This document shows, one piece after another, positions 1 through 4,413 of a DNA stretch of 10,585 bases (position 1 is the stretch's first letter; every line of letters begins with the position of its first letter). This DNA is from UBA9732 sp963606545 (GTDB lineage Bacteria > Spirochaetota > Spirochaetia > Sphaerochaetales > Sphaerochaetaceae), in the NCBI GenBank assembly GCA_963606545.1, contig CAVCYP010000053.1:1-10585 (forward strand), in the 5' to 3' direction. Under the pieces are notes generated by a model. That model had not been told where the DNA came from, did not search any database, and was given only the letters and a program-made list of their open reading frames with translations. Position numbers and translations under genes: made by a program.

Positions 1-3
1 AAA

Positions 4-75
4 CTGGCCGTGGTAGAATCGAACTACCACAACCGGAGCCAAAACCCGGTGCCCTAACCATTAGGCTAACGGCCA
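4..75 (-). tRNA. tRNA-Gln (anticodon UUG)
   Basis: Read on the minus strand this folds as a full cloverleaf. The acceptor stem is TGGCCGT/ACGGCCA, the D arm is GCCT/GGGC with GG in the loop, the anticodon stem is CCGGG/TCCGG with loop TTTTGGC, and the T arm is GGTAG/CTACC with loop TTCGATT. Loop positions 34-36 read TTG, so it decodes CAA as glutamine. The discriminator base is G, as in other glutamine tRNAs. The next bases are TTT, so the 3' CCA is not encoded and must be added by nucleotidyltransferase. It lies 55 nt beyond the lipoprotein stop on the same strand and has its own promoter. Confidence 0.95.
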
Positions 76-80
76 ATTTG

Positions 81-114
81 CTTTTTGCACTATACCTTTA
101 AGCCGTGCAAAAAG
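81..114. repeat. Perfect 10-bp inverted repeat over the tRNA promoter
   Basis: CTTTTTGCAC (81-90) and GTGCAAAAAG (105-114) are exact reverse complements separated by 14 nt. On the minus strand the arms cover the end of the -35 and start of the spacer, and then the end of the -10 and the start region. There is no U-tract after the stem in either direction, so it is not a classical intrinsic terminator. An operator is possible; so is an atypical hairpin at the end of the lipoprotein mRNA. Confidence 0.6.
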
Positions 115-118
115 TCAA
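89..118 (-). promoter_or_regulatory. Promoter of tRNA-Gln
   Basis: On the minus strand, -35 TTGACT (118-113) and -10 TATAGT (94-89) are separated by 18 nt. Each hexamer matches the sigma70 consensus at 5 of 6 positions. Transcription would begin near 82, about 7 nt before the mature tRNA 5' end. This gives the tRNA expression independent of the lipoprotein operon upstream of it. Confidence 0.65.
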
Positions 119-130
119 CTATGCAAAAAT

Positions 131-886
131 CTACTTAATTTCAAATACAACATCCACAGAAGCTGAAACTGTAAGAGGCCCGGTTGGAGTTTCAGTGTCG
201 TAGGTAGCGCTCTCAGTTGCAGCTGCTGTAAACAGGACAGCATCTGAGCTCATTTTGTTGCTGTAGGTGGAGGAACCACCATCTTGAATTGTGATTGGTT
301 GTCCAAGAGTGACCCCTGCCGCAGTTGCGTAGGTTTGGGCCTTTTTGAGAGCATCGGTGTAGGCTAGCTGGCGGGCCTGGTTTTCAGCTTCCTTGCTTTG
401 GGTAGAGCCAAAGGTTACGTTGTAAAAGCTTATGCCAGAAATGTTTGAACCAATTGCGTCTGCTAGGGCGGCAAAGCCGTCAAGGTTGTACATGCGCACG
501 TAGACGGTCTGGCTGACAGTTTCGCCAATTTTGGTCTGACGCCCACTTTCCCAGATGTAATCGGTGGAGAAATTTAGGGCGGTGGTGGAGATATCGGAGT
601 CTTGGATGCCGTTTTCGCGGAGGATTTCAAGTAGCTGGCTCATCTTTTTGTTGGTGGCCTGCTGGGCGAGGGCCGTGGTTTCTTCTGTTTCCGATATCTC
701 AATGCGGAAGGAGACGTTGTCTGCCTTGAGGTTTACGGAGCCTGTTCCAGATACGGTTATGGTTTTGCTAGAGGTCGCGAAACTAGAACTTGCGGAACTT
801 GAGCCAGTGTTAGAGCTCAAGGTTGAACAAGAACATATCAGAAATAGGACTAATAAAAGGCTTAAAGTAAAATTAAATTTTCTCAT
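131..886 (-). CDS. SIMPL-domain (DUF541/YggE-like) lipoprotein
   Basis: The 251-residue product starts with a lysine/arginine n-region, a hydrophobic stretch (8-17) and a lipobox-like ICSC that places the lipidated cysteine at residue 20. Cys at -2 is unusual but compatible with relaxed spirochaetal lipoboxes. A serine/threonine-rich tether (21-42) follows. From about 43 to the end is a SIMPL domain: ITVSGTGSV opening strand, a helix rich in Ala/Gln/Asn, the GIQDSDIST motif, a segment with GFAALADAIG and ISGISF, and a helix ARQLAYTDALKKA followed by AAGVTLGQP. Family members (YggE, Brucella BP26) are periplasmic or exported and their biochemical role is unclear. The start ATG overlaps the stop of the upstream AAA gene as ATGA, so translation is probably coupled; an AGGT sits upstream. 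It probably acts at the periplasmic face of a membrane, perhaps with its AAA neighbour (inference). Confidence 0.88.
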   Translation of the reverse strand: MRKFNFTLSLLLVLFLICSCSTLSSNTGSSSASSSFATSSKTITVSGTGSVNLKADNVSFRIEISETEETTALAQQATNKKMSQLLEILRENGIQDSDISTTALNFSTDYIWESGRQTKIGETVSQTVYVRMYNLDGFAALADAIGSNISGISFYNVTFGSTQSKEAENQARQLAYTDALKKAQTYATAAGVTLGQPITIQDGGSSTYSNKMSSDAVLFTAAATESATYDTETPTGPLTVSASVDVVFEIK

Positions 887-2079
887 CTTTTTCTACCTGA
901 AAGTTTGCAACCAATCTTGGAAGCTGCAAGTGTTATATGTTCAAAAGCAATTATACTGCCGGCAGTTGGATCTTGCATTGCAATGGTGGTAGCTTCATTT
1001 AAAACCGCTTCAATTGCACTGCAACTCAAGCCATCAAAACAATTTGCAAGAACTTTCTCATCAAGGCCTGCTTCAAGAGCTCGGCCTTTTGTGTAGATTT
1101 GAACCAGCTGAACGCGGGTGTTGTAATCAGGATCCCCAATGTGATACTTAAGATCAAAGCGTCCCGGACGTACCAGAGCTGGGTCCAAGGAAGCAAACGA
1201 GTTGGTTGCTGCAATGACTAAAAGCCCGTTGTTGGCAACAAAGCCGTCCATTTCATTGAGCATGGCAGTGATGATTCGGTTGTTTTCCTTGTCAATTCCA
1301 CTTCCTGCGTAGTTTCTGCGTTCGCCAATGCTATCAAACTCATCTATAAATATAATGCAAGGCTTATTGCGGTTTGCCTTAGAAAACAGCATGCGAATCT
1401 TACGCGCGCCCATGGACATCATAGCACTCTGAAAATCGGCACCCTTGGTAGCAATAAAGCGCACGTTTGCTTCTTGCGCTAAAGCCTTAGCAAACAACGT
1501 TTTACCGTTTCCTGGAGGGCCTTCTAGAATAACGCCCTTAATTGGCCTAATGCCTTTACTTTTAAAACTTTCTGGGTTCTTCAATACGTCAACTAGGAGC
1601 ATCAGGTCTTTCTTCACACCGTCCATGCCAGCAATATCTGAAAAGGTGACGCCCGTGTGCTTTACAACGCGGAAAGTCTTTCTACTATAATCAATTAGCT
1701 TGTACACGCCAAAAGCAATCAAGCCAAAGAACAGCACGTTAAACAGCCCGTCCATGACATCATTTAACGAGTCACTTTGCGTCTTATCCGTGACCTCAAG
1801 GCCCGCTTCAAGCAAATCGCGCACCAAGGCATCATAATGCGGGTTTGTAGTCTTATAAGCTGCCCCATCACAACTATATTCTATATAAGAACTTGTAACG
1901 GTAGCCTTATCAACTTTCCCCGCGTCCACCTGCGCCCAAAAATCCGAATACGCAACAAAGTTTGCAGCCTTCTTGCCGTCCAAACTTATAACGCCAAAGT
2001 AATCCAATCCAAGCCCGATAGCCAAGGCTATGATTACAACTAAAAGTGCAAAACTGACTATCTTTCTTTTGTTTACCAT
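883..2079 (-). CDS. FtsH-like membrane AAA+ ATPase lacking the M41 peptidase domain
   Basis: The 398-residue product has the FtsH N-terminal half. It has TM1 (about 7-26), a periplasmic FtsH-extracellular-type domain (about 41-97, with AYSDFWAQVDAGKV and YKTTNPHYDAL aligning to the true FtsH in this window), TM2 (about 110-128), then the AAA module. Walker A is GPPGNGKT (187-194), Walker B is CIIFIDEFD (241-249), sensor 1 is IAATN (289-293), and the arginine fingers are in RPGRFD (R304, R307). ATPase activity is therefore expected. The pore-loop FVG of FtsH is replaced by MMS (220-222). The protein stops just after the AAA lid (FEHITLAASKIG), where FtsH continues into its zinc protease, so there is no HEXXH. 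It cannot be an ATP-dependent protease alone. It may be an unfoldase, a membrane remodeler, or a partner that modulates FtsH (all inference). It is the first gene of a pair with the SIMPL lipoprotein. Confidence 0.9.
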   Translation of the reverse strand: MVNKRKIVSFALLVVIIALAIGLGLDYFGVISLDGKKAANFVAYSDFWAQVDAGKVDKATVTSSYIEYSCDGAAYKTTNPHYDALVRDLLEAGLEVTDKTQSDSLNDVMDGLFNVLFFGLIAFGVYKLIDYSRKTFRVVKHTGVTFSDIAGMDGVKKDLMLLVDVLKNPESFKSKGIRPIKGVILEGPPGNGKTLFAKALAQEANVRFIATKGADFQSAMMSMGARKIRMLFSKANRNKPCIIFIDEFDSIGERRNYAGSGIDKENNRIITAMLNEMDGFVANNGLLVIAATNSFASLDPALVRPGRFDLKYHIGDPDYNTRVQLVQIYTKGRALEAGLDEKVLANCFDGLSCSAIEAVLNEATTIAMQDPTAGSIIAFEHITLAASKIGCKLSGRKR

Positions 2080-2085
2080 GCCTAT

Positions 2086-2114
2086 ATGTTAACAATTTAA
2101 TCCGCAGTGGACAA
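2086..2114 (-). promoter_or_regulatory. Possible promoter of the AAA/SIMPL operon
   Basis: On the minus strand TTGTCC (2114-2109) and TAACAT (2091-2086) are 17 nt apart, each with 4 of 6 consensus matches. Initiation would fall near 2079-2080, practically on the ATG, so the transcript would be nearly leaderless. No good Shine-Dalgarno is present (only TAGG, 1 nt before the ATG). The -35 overlaps the -35 of the divergent rplY promoter. Weak evidence. Confidence 0.3.
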
Positions 2115-2136
2115 GTTTTGGATAGTTTGTTATAGT
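2108..2136 (+). promoter_or_regulatory. Promoter of the rplY-udk operon
   Basis: TGGACA (2108-2113) and TATAGT (2131-2136) are spaced by 17 nt, each one base from consensus. The start site would be near 2142-2144, giving a leader of about 70 nt before the rplY ATG. The -10 is identical to that proposed for the tRNA-Gln gene. Confidence 0.7.
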
Positions 2137-2145
2137 TACCAGCGG

Positions 2146-2161
2146 TTCGCCTCAGGGCGGA
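2146..2161 (+). promoter_or_regulatory. 5'-end hairpin of the rplY leader
   Basis: TTCGCC (2146-2151) can pair with GGCGGA (2156-2161) around a TCAG loop, with one T.G wobble. It would lie at the extreme 5' end of the predicted transcript. It may protect the mRNA end or be part of the regulatory leader. Its CCTC (2150-2153) could alternatively pair with GAGG of the Shine-Dalgarno (2205-2208), but only over four base pairs. Confidence 0.45.
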
Positions 2162-2169
2162 AACACAAA

Positions 2170-2208
2170 TTCAATGGTAATTGGTCGTTGACCAATGAGA
2201 GTAGGAGG
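2170..2208 (+). promoter_or_regulatory. 5S rRNA loop E mimic overlapping the rplY Shine-Dalgarno (putative L25 autoregulatory site)
   Basis: ATGGTA (2174-2179) and GAGAGT (2197-2202) flank a perfect 7-bp stem ATTGGTC/GACCAAT with a GTT loop (2180-2196). In E. coli 5S rRNA the loop E strands are AUGGUA (73-78) and GAGAGU (98-103), flanking helix IV. All six noncanonical pairs of loop E can form here: A.U, U.G, G.A, G.G, U.A, A.G. The pair below is A.A instead of G.A, followed by C2172-G2204, T2171.G2205 and T2170-A2206. L25 binds loop E in 5S rRNA, and the next gene encodes L25. The 3' strand runs directly into AGGAGG (2203-2208), so L25 binding should block the ribosome site. The structure is seen in the sequence; the regulation is inferred. 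Confidence 0.75.
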
Positions 2209-2213
2209 AACTT

Positions 2214-2495
2214 ATGGTTACAATTAACGCAACACTCAGAACAGAAGACTTTGGTTCAGCAGGTTCAAGAAGACTTGTCCGTGCAGGTTATCTCCCAGCA
2301 GAGATGTACGGAAAAGAGGGAAACTTCCACATTGTTCTCAATGCACACGATTTTGATCTTAACCTCAGAAAGGTTGGCATTGGTAGCGAGTGTGAGATTG
2401 CTCTTGATGGCAAGACTTACAAGTGCATCTTAAAGGCTCTTCAGGAGAATATCATGTATGATACACTCCTTCATGCCGATTTCCAGATTGTATGA
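2214..2495 (+). CDS. rplY: Ribosomal protein L25 (bL25, short form)
   Basis: The 93-residue product is close to the length of E. coli L25 (94) and lacks the C-terminal TL5/CTC domain. The family pattern is visible: an N-terminal strand TINATLRTE, then GSRRLVRAGYLPAEMYGK (17-34), which is the RRLR..G.iPAvvYG motif, and a C-terminal half ending ALQENIMYDTLLHADFQIV, like the L25 Q....D..lHvDF ending. The protein binds loop E of 5S rRNA in the large subunit central protuberance. Its AGGAGG ribosome site is 5 nt before ATG and is fused to a loop E look-alike in the leader, suggesting autogenous control. It is the first gene of a long operon; its stop overlaps the pth start as ATGA, so repression could extend to pth by translational coupling. 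Confidence 0.9.
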   Translation: MVTINATLRTEDFGSAGSRRLVRAGYLPAEMYGKEGNFHIVLNAHDFDLNLRKVGIGSECEIALDGKTYKCILKALQENIMYDTLLHADFQIV

Positions 2496-3064
2496 TTGTA
2501 GTTCTTGGCTTAGGTAACCCTGGAGCCAAATATGAGCATACTCGCCACAATGTTGGCTGTGATGCTCTAAACGAAGCAGCAGCGTTTTTTCAACTGAAAC
2601 TGAAAAAACGCTGTTTCCGTTTATACAGGGAAGCAAAGGTTCAACCTTCTGGAAAAACAGAAGAAGCCTCATTAGTAGAGCCACTTACTTACATGAACAA
2701 AAGTGGCGATATTATTAAATATTTTGACAAAGAAGCTACCTACGTTATTCTGTGTGACAATATGGATCTTGCCATTGGTGGCCTTAGAATAAGAAAAGGT
2801 GGTGGCGCTTCAGGTCAAAAAGGTCTCAACAGTATAGCTGAAAACTTAGGTAGAAGCGATTTTATCCGAATCTATATTGGAATTGGTCGCCCAGCAGAAG
2901 GGGTTGATGTTGTTGACCATGTCTTACAAAAAGAACCTGACGGCCCTAGAAAAGAAGCACTGGATAAGGCAATAAAGGATGCCGCAATGGCAGTTGTCAA
3001 GTTTATCAATGGAGCAACGGTGGAGGAACTACAACTTGAATACAATAGAAAGGGACTTTTGTAA
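2492..3064 (+). CDS. pth: Peptidyl-tRNA hydrolase
   Basis: A cytosolic enzyme that cleaves the ester bond of peptidyl-tRNAs released from stalled ribosomes and recycles the tRNA. The 190-residue length is normal. The signature GLGNPGAKYEHTRHNVG (6-22) carries Asn9 and the catalytic His19. TYMNKSG (67-72) supplies the substrate-contacting Asn69, and DNMDL (89-93) carries the conserved acidic position. The later GGHNGL block reads SGQKGL (107-112), so the His-Asn pair of E. coli is Gln-Lys here; I cannot say how common this is in the lineage. IYIGIGRP (127-134) is the usual conserved strand. The start overlaps the rplY stop by 4 nt. The 3' end overlaps tilS and contains the probable tilS ribosome site, so this gene is embedded in a translationally coupled cluster. 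Confidence 0.95.
   Translation: MIVVLGLGNPGAKYEHTRHNVGCDALNEAAAFFQLKLKKRCFRLYREAKVQPSGKTEEASLVEPLTYMNKSGDIIKYFDKEATYVILCDNMDLAIGGLRIRKGGGASGQKGLNSIAENLGRSDFIRIYIGIGRPAEGVDVVDHVLQKEPDGPRKEALDKAIKDAAMAVVKFINGATVEELQLEYNRKGLL
3022..3038 (+). promoter_or_regulatory. tilS ribosome binding site and TTG start inside pth
   Basis: GGAGGA (3022-3027) is followed by an in-frame TTG at 3036-3038, 9 nt after the last G of GGAGG. The upstream ATGs at 2979 and 3009 have no Shine-Dalgarno and would add 19 or 9 extra residues before the PP-loop. The TTG leaves 27 residues before SGGCDS, close to other TilS proteins. This decides the start. Confidence 0.7.
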
Positions 3065-4403
3065 GAAGCTTTCTACTCTTTGTGACAATTTACAGAAGGG
3101 GCTTTTGATTGCCTTTTCTGGTGGTTGCGATTCTCTTGCTCTTTTAGCTCTTTCTGTTAAAGCCTTAGGCTCTGAAAAAGTTTTTCCAGTTTATGTTAAT
3201 CACAATCTTCGCAGCCCTGAAGAATTGGAAAAAGAAATGGCCTTAAATGAGGCTAATTGTGAAAAAATCGGGGTCAAACTTGAAATTTGTACCATTGTTA
3301 GAGGTGAGGTTGCCTCTCTTGCTAAAGCTCGCAAAGGGGGCCTTGAAGACTCTGCTCGTCTTCTGAGATACCAGCTTTTGGAGCAAAAAAGGAAGGCTCA
3401 TAACTGTGCCTTCCTTGCCACAGCACACCACAGGCAGGATCAACTTGAAACTATTGCAATGCGGCTTTCAAACGGTTCCCCAGTGAGCTCACTAGTTGGA
3501 ATTCTAGAAAAAGATGACAATAGACATCTAATTAGGCCGCTTTTGGATTTTGACCGTAGTGAGCTTGAAGAATATCTCAAAAGCCAAGGTTTTTCTTGGA
3601 GTGAAGATTCTACCAATAAAGATCAAAGCTACGCCAGAAACAAACTGCGTAATGCTACCCTACCAAAGGCTAGAAAGCTTTGGCCTGACTGCAATCAAAC
3701 CCTACTTGCTTTAAGTCTAGAGGCCAGAAAGCAAACGGCCAACAAGGTTCAAGTAGGAGCTTTTATCTCTATTGAAGAGTTCAAGTCTCTGAATCCGGCA
3801 AAGAAAACTTTAGCTTTATTTGATTTGTGGAATAGAGTTATTCAAAACAGTGAGATGCCAATGACTTTGGTAATGAGAATTGCCAAAGCTGTAGAAGAGA
3901 ACAAAGAAGGTAGAATCTCAGCAAACGGGGTGGAGGTTTCAATCTCACAAGCTGTAATTACAATCTCAAAATCAAAAGAACAAAAGCAACAAAAGCAACA
4001 AAAGCAACAAGAATATGAGCTTTTTGAAGTAGCCTTTGACCCAAACGAGGACCAAAGGATAGAACTTCCCAATGGTAGGACTTTTCTAAGTGGCCAGATG
4101 GCCGTCCCCTTTGAAACAGATAAAAGTCTCAGACTGGATGCTTTAAAGTTTAAAGGAATGCCCAAACTTAGATTTGCAAAAATGGGGGATTGTATTAAAC
4201 TCAAGGGCGGGAAAAAGATGGTTTTAAGGCTCCTTCAGGACATGAAGGTACCTCAAGAGCAACGGGCAAAAGTCCCAGTTTTAGAAGATGAAGAGGGCAT
4301 ATGTGCAGTCTTTGGCAGTGCATATGGCGGATTTGATAGAATTTGTGTGAAGTTTCGTTCTTCACTTGCCCCAAATCCTTTTCCTTTATATATTGTGAAC
4401 TAA
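3036..4403 (+). CDS. tilS: tRNA(Ile)-lysidine synthetase
   Basis: An ATP-dependent enzyme that converts C34 of the CAU-anticodon isoleucine tRNA to lysidine so that it reads AUA. From the TTG start the product is 455 residues. The PP-loop SGGCDS is at 28-33, followed by VNHNLR (54-59), the AHHRQDQLET motif (130-138; HHxxDQxET in the family), and RPLLDFDRSELEEYL and EDSTNKDQSYARNKLRN, all typical of the N-terminal domain. The C-terminal TilS domain includes RFAKMGDCIKLKGGKKMVLRLLQDMKVP. A Lys/Gln tract from a 9-bp tandem repeat (about 314-325) separates the central and C-terminal parts. The gene overlaps pth by 29 nt and ends 10 nt before ftsH, the classic tilS-ftsH neighbourhood but without hpt between them. 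Confidence 0.93.
   Translation: MNTIERDFCKKLSTLCDNLQKGLLIAFSGGCDSLALLALSVKALGSEKVFPVYVNHNLRSPEELEKEMALNEANCEKIGVKLEICTIVRGEVASLAKARKGGLEDSARLLRYQLLEQKRKAHNCAFLATAHHRQDQLETIAMRLSNGSPVSSLVGILEKDDNRHLIRPLLDFDRSELEEYLKSQGFSWSEDSTNKDQSYARNKLRNATLPKARKLWPDCNQTLLALSLEARKQTANKVQVGAFISIEEFKSLNPAKKTLALFDLWNRVIQNSEMPMTLVMRIAKAVEENKEGRISANGVEVSISQAVITISKSKEQKQQKQQKQQEYELFEVAFDPNEDQRIELPNGRTFLSGQMAVPFETDKSLRLDALKFKGMPKLRFAKMGDCIKLKGGKKMVLRLLQDMKVPQEQRAKVPVLEDEEGICAVFGSAYGGFDRICVKFRSSLAPNPFPLYIVN
3982..4008 (+). repeat. Tandem repeat (AAAAGCAAC)x3 inside tilS
   Basis: Three perfect 9-bp units at 3982, 3991 and 4000, preceded by a partial related unit (AAAAGAAC, 3974-3981). They encode repeated Lys-Gln-Gln. 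The 9-bp period keeps the frame if copy number changes, so length variation in this interdomain linker would be tolerated. Confidence 0.9.
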
Positions 4404-4413
4404 AGGTTAACTT

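Noticed and set aside
81..114. Inverted repeat as a classical terminator of the lipoprotein mRNA
   Set aside because: No U-tract follows the stem on the minus strand, the stem is AT-rich, and the region contains good promoter hexamers for the tRNA.
564..992. Plus-strand open frame of 142 codons opposite the SIMPL and AAA genes
   Set aside because: It is antisense to two well-supported genes, has no recognisable domain, and crosses their ATGA junction; a shadow frame.
883..2079. The short FtsH-like gene as a decaying pseudogene
   Set aside because: The frame is intact, Walker A, Walker B, sensor 1 and arginine fingers are preserved, and the stop falls at a domain boundary overlapping the next gene.
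2979..3035. ATG starts at 2979 or 3009 for tilS
   Set aside because: Neither has a Shine-Dalgarno, and both lengthen the N-terminus beyond typical TilS; the TTG at 3036 is better supported.
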